From the NCBI GenBank assembly GCA_964521025.1, contig CAZFPK010000063.1, positions 1 to 16,898 of the forward strand: DNA of 16,898 nucleotides. The letters run 5' to 3'. Under the pieces are notes generated by a model. It was not told the origin of the DNA. It did not search any database and worked only from the letters and a program-made list of their open reading frames with translations. This DNA comes from DRTC01 sp964521025. Lineage in GTDB: Bacteria; Cloacimonadota; Cloacimonadia; Cloacimonadales; TCS61. The translations under genes were made by a program, and so were the position numbers. This document shows, one piece after another, positions 1 through 6,809 of the stretch (positions within the stretch are counted from its first letter, which is position 1; each line of letters opens with the position of its first letter).

Positions 1-372
1 TTACTTATTTTTAAATGAGTTACAGGCATAAAATGAAGTGGGAAATGTTAGTAATATAACTTACAATTTTCTCCTAACCGGTTTTCAAAATTTGGATTCA
101 ATGCAGACTGCATTGCAGTGCAATTTTTATAGCGAAATATGTTACCAACCTGATCGTAGCGATTAGTAAGGGTGTATTGGTGAATAAAAGAATCAAATGA
201 AGAAAAAGAGGGATTCTTAAAAAGATCGGATTAAAAGTGAAAAAAATAGTTCACCAAAAAGTTCAGAGAAAGGTTCGGAAGAAGGTAATGATTTTTAGAG
301 TCGATGATTTAATATCGAGTTTAACATTTCCTTTAACAATTTTCACCAGGGATTGGGATCAAAACTAACTAA
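1..372. other. Leading region without a recognisable gene
   Basis: No open reading frame with a credible start, ribosome-binding site and recognisable product is visible on either strand. Short frames break within about 20 to 45 codons. The only clear structure is the pair of overlapping palindromes at 99-124. The region just before hflX (about 320-372) has no clear promoter or strong Shine-Dalgarno sequence. Confidence 0.6.
99..124. promoter_or_regulatory. Two overlapping perfect palindromes, possible operator
   Basis: Positions 99-115 form a palindrome with 8-bp arms around one central base (CAATGCAG-A-CTGCATTG). Positions 112-124 form a second one with 6-bp arms (ATTGCA-G-TGCAAT). They overlap by four bases and share a TGCA core. 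Odd-centred double dyads of this kind are typical of tandem dimer binding sites. No regulator is encoded next to it, so the operator role is an inference. It could also be a dispersed repeat remnant. Confidence 0.35.
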
Positions 373-1662
373 ATGCAAAAAAAAGAAAAAGTCATTCTCA
401 TCGGACTGAATATTAAAAGTCGACTCATTGAAGATTATCAAGATTCGATGGAGGAACTCAAGCAACTAGCTGAAACTGCGAACCTGGAAATTGTACAGAT
501 AGTGGTCCAAAACCTGGAAAAACCGAATATCTCAACTTATATCGGCAAAGGAAAACTCAAAGAAATTTCTTACCTATCCAAAAAACTGAAAACCAATACA
601 CTTATATTCAATGATAACCTGTTACCTGCTCAAGCGCGAAATATTTCAGATCTCACTCGCTGTAATATCGTGGATAGAACAGAACTGATCCTCGATATTT
701 TTGCCAAACACGCCCGGACAAGACAAGCAAAATTACAAGTAGAATTAGCACAACTCGAATACAGTTACACGAAGTTAAAAAGATTATGGAAACATCTTTC
801 CCGGATCCAGGGCGGGATCGGTTTCCGCGGTCCCGGCGAAACGCAGATCGAAACCGACAGGCGGGAGATCAGGAAACGAACTTCCATTCTTAAAAAGAAG
901 ATAAGAGTGATCGACAAAAATACTCTTATTAAAAGGAAGAAGCGCAGTAAATTCCTATCGATTTCAATGGTCGGTTATACCAATGCCGGTAAAACCACTC
1001 TCTTCAATAAACTGACCGGAGAAAAACATTATACTGCAGATCGACTCTTTGCTACATTGGATTCGACAACCCGTTCTCTGAACCTGAAATCCGATGAAAA
1101 AATCGTTCTTTCGGACACGATCGGGTTCATCAAAAAATTACCGCATAAGCTCGTTTCCTCTTTTCATTCTACATTGCTGGAAGTTCTAAAAGCAGACCTG
1201 CTGCTGCATGTTATCGATATTTCTCATTCTGATTTAACAGGTTATATTAATTCCGTTAACACCGTTTTGCAGGAGATCGGAGTCGAGGATAAAAATATTC
1301 TCTGCTTGTTCAATAAATGCGATTTGATCGAAGATAAATTGTTTCCCTTTTTGAAAAAGAAGATGCTCGAAGAACATCCTGATGCGATTTTTATTTCTGC
1401 AAAAAATAACGAAGGGATAGATGTTCTTATCGAAAAAATCGAAGATTTTGTGAACAAAATGAAAAGAGAAATGATTCTCAAGATACCTGCCCAATTACGA
1501 AAATTGATTTCATTCATTTATGAAAATGCGGAAGTTTTAGATGATAAATATGAGAATAGATCTAATGAGCAGATTTTGAAATTAAAAATCAATAAACAAT
1601 TGCTATCAGGAATAAAAAAACAGATTGATGATTATAAGTTAAAAGAGTTTTTTAATCGTTAG
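373..1662 (+). CDS. hflX: GTPase HflX
   Basis: This is a 429-residue protein of the HflX family, ribosome-associated GTPases that bind the 50S subunit and split stalled or stress-inactivated 70S ribosomes. The N-terminal HflX nucleotide-binding-like domain covers about residues 1-130 and contains the family stretch YIGKGKLKE. A basic coiled linker follows, with the signature GFRGPGETQIE near residue 150. The G domain starts near residue 195, with P-loop GYTNAGKTTLF at about 200, DTIGF (G3) at about 248 and NKCD (G4) near 313, and ends in a SAKNNEGI G5 stretch. All core motifs are intact and the length is normal. The ATG at 373 has only a weak purine-rich upstream sequence, but family alignment fits it. 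It appears to be transcribed alone or with the following aminotransferase, with which it has no obvious functional link. Confidence 0.96.
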   Translation: MQKKEKVILIGLNIKSRLIEDYQDSMEELKQLAETANLEIVQIVVQNLEKPNISTYIGKGKLKEISYLSKKLKTNTLIFNDNLLPAQARNISDLTRCNIVDRTELILDIFAKHARTRQAKLQVELAQLEYSYTKLKRLWKHLSRIQGGIGFRGPGETQIETDRREIRKRTSILKKKIRVIDKNTLIKRKKRSKFLSISMVGYTNAGKTTLFNKLTGEKHYTADRLFATLDSTTRSLNLKSDEKIVLSDTIGFIKKLPHKLVSSFHSTLLEVLKADLLLHVIDISHSDLTGYINSVNTVLQEIGVEDKNILCLFNKCDLIEDKLFPFLKKKMLEEHPDAIFISAKNNEGIDVLIEKIEDFVNKMKREMILKIPAQLRKLISFIYENAEVLDDKYENRSNEQILKLKINKQLLSGIKKQIDDYKLKEFFNR

Positions 1663-1674
1663 TATAATTTTTTA

Positions 1675-1702
1675 TTGGACACATTTGACCTGAAAATAAT
1701 TT
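1675..1702 (+). promoter_or_regulatory. Possible promoter of the aminotransferase gene
   Basis: TTGGAC at 1675-1680 is followed after 16 bases by TAATTT at 1697-1702, a sigma70-like arrangement. It lies 39 bases before the chosen start. It starts 13 bases after hflX ends, with no terminator between, so readthrough from hflX is equally possible. Confidence 0.3.
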
Positions 1703-1740
1703 GTCGCAAAGAAGAACAAAAAATAGAAAATGGAGGGAAA

Positions 1741-2973
1741 ATGATCAGCAACCTAAAAAAGATATTCTCAGATAATGCCAAAGGTATGAAAAAATCTGCA
1801 ATTCGAGAACTCCTTAAACTTACTCAAAAACCGGAGATCATATCCTTTGCCGGAGGATTACCATCACCAAATACATTTCCTGTTGAGGATCTGAAGAAGA
1901 TTTTTAAAGAAATTATGGACGAAAAAGCAGCCACAGCTTTGCAATATGGAGCAACAGAAGGAGATACGGACTTGCGCAAAGCTCTTGCCAAATCATATCA
2001 AAACGACGGGATGGACATCACTTATAAAAATGTCCTGGTAACGACGGCATCCCAACAAGGCTTGGATCTGCTGGCAAAAGTATTCGTGAATCGAGGTGAC
2101 AAAGTAATCGTCGGGCTGCCGTCTTATCTCGGAGGTTTGCAGGCTTTCAATTCTTATGGAGCGGATATGGTTGGAGTCAAACTCGATAATAACGGGATGA
2201 GAGCTGATCTTCTTGAACAAACACTATCACGGTTGGAAGCAGAGGGAAATAAACCGAAATTCATTTATACGATCCCTGATTTTCAAAATCCTGCCGGTAT
2301 AACTATGTCTAACGAAAGAAGAAAGGAGATCATCAGCATCGCGAAAAAATATGATGTTCTGGTGATTGAAGATAGTCCTTATCGGGAAATCAGGTTCGAA
2401 GGTGAGCATCAGCAAAGAATGTATGCTCTTGATAATACGGGACAGGTGATAACCCTTGGGACTTTTTCCAAGATCTTTGTTCCCGGTTTCAGGATTGGTT
2501 GGGTAATTGCACATAAAGATATTATCGAAAAATTCATCATAGCAAAACAGGGAGTCGATCTCTGCACTTCACCATTTGTCCAGAAATTAGCAGCCAAATA
2601 TGTTCTCGACGGGTATTTTGATAAGAATATCAAGAAGACGATCAAATCTTATCACGAAAAAAGAGATTTGATGATTAAAACTTTTAAAGAATACATGCCG
2701 GAAGAAGTCAGCTGGACACGACCCGACGGAGGACTGTTCCTATTCTTGACCTTACCGGAATATCTCGATGCAGAAGTTCTATTCGATAAAGCAGTTACTC
2801 AAAATGTCGCTTTTGTTATCGGCTCTGCTTTTCATTGTGACGGCAGCGGTAAGAACACGATGCGCATTAATTTTTCTTATGTTTCCAAAGAAAAGAATAT
2901 CGAGGGAGTGAAGCGGTTAGCGAAAGTTATCAAAGAAGAGATGGCGGAACATAAGACAAAAATAATAAATTAG
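1741..2973 (+). CDS. PLP-dependent aminotransferase (LysN/MocR-like fold type I)
   Basis: This 410-residue enzyme belongs to the class I/II aminotransferases, in the subgroup that includes 2-aminoadipate, branched-chain and aromatic aminotransferases. It should transfer an amino group between an amino acid and a 2-oxoacid using pyridoxal phosphate in the cytoplasm. The N-terminal FAGGLPSPNTFP substrate-loop motif is present. D211 and Y214 (DSPYREI) should contact the cofactor, and K244 in GTFSKIFVPGFRIGW should form the Schiff base. R375 in MRINFSY should bind the substrate carboxylate. I chose the ATG at 1741 because GGAGGG lies just upstream at about 1733 and the protein then starts where relatives start. 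An upstream in-frame TTG at 1675 would add 22 unlikely residues. Substrate specificity cannot be read from the sequence. An amino-acid partner role with the 2-oxoacid oxidoreductase at 13985-16589 is conceivable but only inferred. Confidence 0.92.
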   Translation: MISNLKKIFSDNAKGMKKSAIRELLKLTQKPEIISFAGGLPSPNTFPVEDLKKIFKEIMDEKAATALQYGATEGDTDLRKALAKSYQNDGMDITYKNVLVTTASQQGLDLLAKVFVNRGDKVIVGLPSYLGGLQAFNSYGADMVGVKLDNNGMRADLLEQTLSRLEAEGNKPKFIYTIPDFQNPAGITMSNERRKEIISIAKKYDVLVIEDSPYREIRFEGEHQQRMYALDNTGQVITLGTFSKIFVPGFRIGWVIAHKDIIEKFIIAKQGVDLCTSPFVQKLAAKYVLDGYFDKNIKKTIKSYHEKRDLMIKTFKEYMPEEVSWTRPDGGLFLFLTLPEYLDAEVLFDKAVTQNVAFVIGSAFHCDGSGKNTMRINFSYVSKEKNIEGVKRLAKVIKEEMAEHKTKIIN

Positions 2974-2980
2974 ATAATTG

Positions 2981-3008
2981 AGGAGAATCTTACAGGATTC
3001 TCCTTTTT
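2981..3008 (+). terminator. Rho-independent terminator after the aminotransferase
   Basis: A perfect 9-bp stem (AGGAGAATC at 2981-2989 with GATTCTCCT at 2996-3004) encloses a 6-base loop and runs into TTTTT. It sits 8 bases after the stop codon and separates the housekeeping genes from the toxin-antitoxin cluster. Confidence 0.88.
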
Positions 3009-3089
3009 AATTTTTTTTCTATTTATCGAAAAACGGACTATCTTTTTATTGATATTAGAGATAATTTTAAAATATTTGAAGGAGGATAC

Positions 3090-3296
3090 ATGTCTAAATC
3101 AGCCATTACATTAGAAACAATTTACCATGAGTTGGAATTTATCAAAGAAAAAGTAATCGATATTGAAAAGCACATGGTCGATATTGATAGTATATTGTCA
3201 GAAGACGATTACTTGGCTATTGTAGATTATAAAAATGAGAAATCGAAAGGCGAATTAATATCCCATGAAGCACTAAAAGAAGAGTTAGGATTATAA
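3090..3296 (+). CDS. Antitoxin of a RelE-type toxin-antitoxin pair
   Basis: This small acidic 68-residue protein precedes and overlaps a RelE/ParE-family toxin, the classical antitoxin position. It is largely helical. The first half (ETIYHELEFIKEKVIDIEKH) looks like a coiled coil that would dimerise. The second half (YKNEKSKGELISHEALKEEL) resembles the toxin-wrapping tail of RelB/Phd-like antitoxins, including the common ending S-x-E-x-L-K-E-E-L-G. A strong AAGGAGG lies about 7 bases before the ATG. The stop codon shares its last A with the toxin start (TAATG), so translation is coupled. It is expected to bind the toxin and repress the operon, but no clear DNA-binding fold is visible. Assignment rests mainly on context. 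Confidence 0.8.
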   Translation: MSKSAITLETIYHELEFIKEKVIDIEKHMVDIDSILSEDDYLAIVDYKNEKSKGELISHEALKEELGL

Positions 3297-3559
3297 TGTA
3301 CAAACTAAAATATTCTCGGAAAGCGAGGAAGTTTCTTTTAAGAACAGAAAAGAATATAGCAAACAGGATAATTGATAAAATTGAGAAAATAAGTGAAAAA
3401 CCAATTATTCCTGATACAAAAAGAATCGAAGGTATAAAAGGTTTGTATCGGATAAGAGTTGGAAATTTCAGAATTTTGTATGAAATTGATTATGATAATA
3501 ATTTGATTGGAATTGTTAAAATTGACTCAAGATCGAATATATATAAAGAGATGTCATAA
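3296..3559 (+). CDS. RelE/ParE-family toxin
   Basis: This basic 87-residue protein has the RelE/ParE fold pattern: an N-terminal strand (YKLKYSRKARKFL), two helices, then strands containing RIEGIKGLYRIRVGNFRILYEID and a final IVKIDSRSNIY. The basic residues of the GLYRIRVGNFRILY core are those seen in mRNA-interferase RelE-type toxins, which cleave mRNA in the ribosomal A site. The length is normal and no frame disruption is seen, so this is the only pair in the cluster that looks functional. It overlaps the antitoxin stop by one base. A ParE-like (gyrase) activity cannot be excluded from the sequence alone. Confidence 0.88.
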   Translation: MYKLKYSRKARKFLLRTEKNIANRIIDKIEKISEKPIIPDTKRIEGIKGLYRIRVGNFRILYEIDYDNNLIGIVKIDSRSNIYKEMS

Positions 3560-3623
3560 TTTTTCAGGTATATAATATGAAATCAGTAGGTTTTATGAAG
3601 TATAATGCATCTTAAATGAAGCA

Positions 3624-3707
3624 ATGATCAAAAAGGTTTTTAAAAAAGCATTAATTGAAGTTATAGAAGATATAAAAGAATTTCCGGAAGCGGTAATAAT
3701 CGATTGA
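3624..3707 (+). pseudogene. Antitoxin-like gene fragment, copy A (truncated)
   Basis: The frame encodes 27 residues starting MIKKVFKKALIEVIEDIKEF and then stops. It is clearly a paralogue of copy B at 4799-4992: the DNA from 3607 to 3704 matches 4781 to 4878 with few differences, including the bases before the start codon. Copy B continues for about 35 more residues, so copy A has lost its C-terminal half. The loss occurs exactly where a BrnT-like toxin fragment begins (about 3700), which suggests a deletion or recombination joint. The family resembles short acidic antitoxins found before RelE/ParE toxins. That identity is inferred from recall of the family pattern. Confidence 0.6.
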
Positions 3708-3850
3708 AAATGTTTATTCTACAATGTCAACAACAGAAAGTGGTCGTTATTTAATTGTTTTCTTTATATCTAAAAAAAAGAACAAAGCATTAATTTTATC
3801 AGCAAGGAATATGTCAAAAAAAAGAAAGGAAAAGATATGAAAAAAGATAA
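3700..3850 (+). pseudogene. BrnT-like toxin remnant, frameshifted and missing its N-terminus
   Basis: Reading from 3700 gives SIENVYSTMSTTESGRYLIV and then FFISKKKNKALILSARNMSKK. This matches the C-terminal half of BrnT-type RNase toxins (pattern T-E-x-G-R-x-L-x-V-V-F, then I-S-A-R-x-M-x-x-x-E-R-x-x-Y-E). In the present frame the protein ends wrongly at 3840. Removing one A from the eight-A run at 3816-3823 restores ERKRYEKR with a stop at 3850, the expected BrnT ending. The N-terminal half (W-D-x-x-K-x-x-x-N-x-x-K-H-G) is absent, replaced by antitoxin fragment copy A. The restored end overlaps the following antitoxin start, as usual for BrnT-BrnA pairs. It is not expected to make an active toxin. 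Confidence 0.68.
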
Positions 3851-4004
3851 AAGTTCAATATCAAAAGCAAACTCCTATCTGGAAATCGGTGAGTTTTGGG
3901 ATTCACACGATCTATCGGATTATTGGGTTAAAGGTAAAGAAGTTGAGATCGATCTAGATATAAAATCAGAAACGATTTTGTATGCTACGGAAAGAAGTTT
4001 CTAA
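3837..4004 (+). pseudogene. Truncated CopG/BrnA-like antitoxin
   Basis: The frame encodes 55 residues containing YLEIGEFWDSHDLSDYW, then KEVEIDLDIKS. This is the characteristic N-terminal part of the CopG-type antitoxins that partner BrnT-like toxins. Full-length relatives continue with about 25 to 30 residues forming the ribbon-helix-helix dimerisation helices. Here the frame stops right after YATERSF, and the codons beyond the stop (EKLEI, then another stop) look like decayed continuation. It follows the BrnT remnant with an overlapping start, the correct order for a brnTA-type operon. It may still be translated, but DNA binding and dimerisation are probably lost. Confidence 0.65.
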
Positions 4005-4041
4005 GAAAAATTGGAAATATAAATCAATAAGGTGGTAAAAA

Positions 4042-4314
4042 ATGGAACTTATTTTAAACACTCCCCAATTTTCCGGGAATATAAATCAGATTATTATGAA
4101 CGCTTTTCAACATGAAATAGATTATTTAAGAATCGGTATTGTAAAAACCGAAAAGAAAATAGATTTTTTTAAGCAAAAATATAATTGTATTTTTAAACAA
4201 TTAACGAAAGAAATCGACCCTTTAGATTTCATCGAGTGGGAAGGAGAAATAAAGGTATTAGAATTACTGAAAAATAAACAAAAGTTTCTCCGGCAGGTTC
4301 AAGTATGCAGGTAG
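4042..4314 (+). CDS. TumA-like antitoxin
   Basis: This 90-residue helical, charged protein has a central coiled-coil stretch (about residues 25-60) and the motif DFIEWEGEIKVLELL, which recurs in TumA-type antitoxins encoded just before DUF6516 (TumE) toxins. A GGTGG ribosome-binding site lies about 8 bases before the ATG. Its stop codon (4312-4314) overlaps the true toxin start at 4305 by 10 bases, indicating translational coupling. It is expected to neutralise the downstream toxin by direct binding. The name rests on the pairing and the motif, and no other domain is recognisable. The frame itself is intact even though the toxin is broken. Confidence 0.7.
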   Translation: MELILNTPQFSGNINQIIMNAFQHEIDYLRIGIVKTEKKIDFFKQKYNCIFKQLTKEIDPLDFIEWEGEIKVLELLKNKQKFLRQVQVCR

Positions 4315-4680
4315 ATGACTATTTTAGAGAGTTTGAAAATCTTATTGAAAAATATAAAACTGTCTCGAATTATGAAAACTTATGATAAAAGAGATGAACA
4401 TATAGGATTTATCAAGGGTATTATTTATTTTCCTGATTTTTCCGAACTTCATATTAGAGAATTTGTGAATGTCGAATATGAAAAAAACAGGATTACTTAT
4501 GCTTATCATTATATGAAGAACCTTAAGATGATTTTTCGTTATGATAATGCTTCTGATGTAGAAGCTGTTTCTTTAGTTTCCTTTCCTCATCATAAACATT
4601 TGAATTCCAAGAGAGTTATAGAATCGGATGCTCCATTAATTGAAGAAATATTGGATGAGATAATCGATTTAATAATGTAG
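4305..4680 (+). pseudogene. TumE-like (DUF6516) toxin with an N-terminal frameshift
   Basis: The C-terminal part is a clear DUF6516/TumE toxin: HIGFIKGIIYFPDFSELHIREF, the YAYHYMKNLKMIFRYDNA core, and the conserved FPHHKHL box followed by a helical end. The natural start is the ATG at 4305, which gives MQVDDYFREFENLIEKYKTV and then SNYENL before a stop at 4383. Deleting one A from the AAAA run at 4375-4378 joins this to ETYDKRDEHIGF in the frame of the rest, as in family members. A simple frame call would start at 4315, but its first 19 residues are an out-of-frame reading of the true N-terminus. Translation from the in-frame ATG at 4372 would give an N-terminally shortened protein. Either the toxin is inactivated, or this is a sequencing indel. 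Confidence 0.75.
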
Positions 4681-4798
4681 AATTTATGATGTAAAATAAT
4701 TTGTAATTACATCTTTTAGTTATATTTTCAAACTTGAAAAAATCCGGGCATTATAGAGAGTAATATTTACAGAATACGTTGCACTCTTAAATGAAACA

Positions 4799-4992
4799 AT
4801 GATCAAAAAGGTTTTAAAAAAGCATTAATTGAAGTTTTAGAGGATAAAAAAGATCTTTTGGAATCGGTGATAATCGATGTCATCGAAGATCTTGGGATGT
4901 TGAATGCTATTAAACAAGGAGAAAAGAGAGATTATATGAACAATAAAGATTTTATGAAGAGGTTAGATCATAAAATTACAGGAGCAAATTAG
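4799..4992 (+). pseudogene. Antitoxin-like gene, copy B (frameshifted)
   Basis: From the ATG at 4799 the frame ends after nine codons, because the T run at 4812-4815 is one base shorter than in copy A. With that base restored the product is about 64 residues: MIKKV(F/L)KKALIEVLEDKK, then DLLESVIIDVIEDLGMLNAI, then a KQGEK-containing tail ending ...KITGAN. Helix 1 plus the pattern D-L-x-E-x-x-x-x-V-I-E-D-x-G-x-x-N-A-I-K-x-G resembles short acidic antitoxins placed before RelE/ParE toxins. No toxin follows, since the next gene is a secreted protease. It is therefore an orphan, broken antitoxin, related by duplication to copy A at 3624. Confidence 0.62.
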
Positions 4993-5027
4993 ATTTTTTA
5001 TCATGGAATTCAGAATCGCAAAAATAA

Positions 5028-5065
5028 TTGGATCATTAATCCACTCCTTCAGGTGTGGGATCCAA
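5028..5065 (+). promoter_or_regulatory. Long hairpin in the leader of the metalloprotease gene
   Basis: TTGGATC at 5028-5034 pairs with GATCCAA at 5059-5065. After a 6-base bulge, CCAC at 5041-5044 pairs with GTGG at 5055-5058, extended inward by CC/GG pairs. The hairpin ends 23 bases before the start codon, close to the ribosome-binding site at about 5074-5079. No T tract follows, so it is not a classical terminator. A leader structure affecting translation or mRNA stability is possible. Confidence 0.4.
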
Positions 5066-5088
5066 AATTAATAAGGGAGCAAAAAAAA

Positions 5089-6777
5089 ATGAAAACTAAA
5101 ATGTTATTGTTAGCAGTTTCTATAACTTTGTTCTTATCAGGATCAAATCCAAAAACACTACCGTCTTTCCTTGAACTTCAACAGGGTATAAAAATTCAAT
5201 CCCAACAATTTCATAATTCGGAAAATCATCAGAAAATTCGAGCAAATAGGGATTCCCGCGAATACGAAGTTGGAGATACGCAGACTTTCTGGAAATGGGA
5301 TCTGTCGATCATGCCGCCGTTATGGGTGCAGACTCCGGCAACTTGCCGGGCAGTTGGTGAACATTGTTATGTCTTTGTTGCTGATGAAGATTGGAACATT
5401 CACATGGATGATTCCGATGTGCAGGTCGTGTTTTATTATCTCGAAGAAGAAACTATGGCTGGAGATGATTACGGAGCAGTTGAAATGGATATTATCCATT
5501 TCGGACCGATCCCGGATGAACTCGATAATGATCCGAAACTGATCGTTTTTTATTCGGCTCTCGGTTCATTCCAGGGAACGATGTTCGATGGTTATTTCAG
5601 CGTTTACAACCAGGTTACGGAGCAGGAAGCCCAGCAGATGAATCCTCCCGGACACAGCAATGAATGCGAAATGATCTATATGACCTGTCATCCGTTAAGT
5701 CCGACAGACCCGATTCGGATTTCCGTTCTGGCACACGAACTCGAACATTTGATCCATTGGGGAGGAGATGATAACGAAAATACCTGGGTCGATGAAGGAT
5801 TGGCAGAACTGGCAATGGTTTATTTCGGGATGCCGGATCCGATCACGCAGTTCAATTCCAACCCGGATAATTCCCTGATCGAATGGAACCAGGATTTTGC
5901 CGATTATGTTAAGACAATGCTGTTCTTCACTTATTTTATGGAGCAATTCGACGATGGCTCCCTCATCCAGGATATTGTAGCAGAACCGCAAAATTCCATA
6001 TCAGGAATTTCCACTCAACTGATTGAACACGGTTATACAGTTCCCTTTGAATCGATTTTTGTAAATTGGACCATCGCTAATTTCCTCGATGATCCCGATG
6101 TTATGGACGGTCTTTATAATTACGAAGCACTCGATCTGCCGACTTTCAGTACTTTTGCTACTCATAATTCTTATCCTGCCAGCAGAACCGGGACTGTCAA
6201 TAATTGGGCTGCCGATTATGTTCGTTTGTATCCCGGAGATAATGATCTGCAGATCGAAATGGATACAAACCAGGAAATCAGCCTGGGAGCGATCAGGATC
6301 GGCAGCGGCGGAAATACTTCGACAGTCGATGGTTTTATTGCCGATGGAAATTTTATCCAGGAGTTGCCACCGCTAACAGAAGATTACAGCCAGATGATCC
6401 TGGTTTTTTCCAATCGGAATTATAGTGCTTTGAATTATTCTTATACAGTTTCAGAAATAGAAATTTCTACTGATGATCTTGATATTGGGGAGGATTTCTC
6501 GATCCGATGTTATCCCAATCCGGTTTCCTTTAAAAACGGGAATATTTCATTTAATTTTACTGCAGAGAACGGAGATGACGCAGAGATAAGCATCTATAAT
6601 TTGAAAGGTCAGAAAATAAAAGTTTTGGAGAACATTAGCCATATTAATGCAAAAGATGCAACAATCGATTGGAATGGAAAAAGTGAAAATGGAAACCCGG
6701 TTTCTCCTGGGATTTATTTCTATCGGTTAAATATCGGAGATAAAATTCTGAATAAGAAATTTTTAGTTTTGGAATGA
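5089..6777 (+). CDS. Secreted HExxH metalloprotease with T9SS-type sorting domain
   Basis: From the ATG at 5089 (AAGGGAG upstream) the protein has 562 residues. It begins with a Sec signal peptide (MKTKMLLLAVSITLFLSGS). The catalytic region contains H216-E-L-E-H220 followed by E236 in TWVDEGLAELA. This is a gluzincin-like zinc site with 15 residues between the second histidine and the glutamate, resembling the M30/hyicolysin-like group of secreted proteases. From about residue 470 comes a C-terminal domain with YPNPV, an IYNLKGQKI strand, the W-N-G-K-x-E-N-G-x-x-V-x-x-G-I-Y-F-Y-R pattern and a KKFLVLE end. This is the FlgD-like or Por-secretion sorting domain used for T9SS export and surface anchoring. 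The exact peptidase family and substrate are unknown. A 12-residue upstream extension from 5053 is unlikely because it would precede the signal peptide. Confidence 0.85.
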   Translation: MKTKMLLLAVSITLFLSGSNPKTLPSFLELQQGIKIQSQQFHNSENHQKIRANRDSREYEVGDTQTFWKWDLSIMPPLWVQTPATCRAVGEHCYVFVADEDWNIHMDDSDVQVVFYYLEEETMAGDDYGAVEMDIIHFGPIPDELDNDPKLIVFYSALGSFQGTMFDGYFSVYNQVTEQEAQQMNPPGHSNECEMIYMTCHPLSPTDPIRISVLAHELEHLIHWGGDDNENTWVDEGLAELAMVYFGMPDPITQFNSNPDNSLIEWNQDFADYVKTMLFFTYFMEQFDDGSLIQDIVAEPQNSISGISTQLIEHGYTVPFESIFVNWTIANFLDDPDVMDGLYNYEALDLPTFSTFATHNSYPASRTGTVNNWAADYVRLYPGDNDLQIEMDTNQEISLGAIRIGSGGNTSTVDGFIADGNFIQELPPLTEDYSQMILVFSNRNYSALNYSYTVSEIEISTDDLDIGEDFSIRCYPNPVSFKNGNISFNFTAENGDDAEISIYNLKGQKIKVLENISHINAKDATIDWNGKSENGNPVSPGIYFYRLNIGDKILNKKFLVLE

Positions 6778-6782
6778 GGTAA

Positions 6783-6802
6783 AACAAACCTCCCGGTTTG
6801 TT
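6783..6802 (+). terminator. Hairpin after the protease gene
   Basis: AACAAACC at 6783-6790 and GGTTTGTT at 6795-6802 form a perfect 8-bp stem with a TCCC loop, 5 bases after the stop codon. There is no clear T tract, so it may be a weak terminator or a 3'-end stabilising hairpin. Confidence 0.5.
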
Positions 6803-6809
6803 ATAAAGT

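Noticed and set aside
237..368. GTG-initiated 43-codon frame before hflX
   Set aside because: It has no ribosome-binding site, a lysine-rich start and a random-looking remainder. No family is recognised.
1675..1740. Upstream TTG start of the aminotransferase
   Set aside because: GGAGGG just before ATG 1741 and family length support the later start. The upstream part contains the likely promoter.
5053..5088. Upstream extension of the metalloprotease start
   Set aside because: It would put charged residues before an obvious signal peptide and covers the ribosome-binding site and hairpin. ATG 5089 is preferred.
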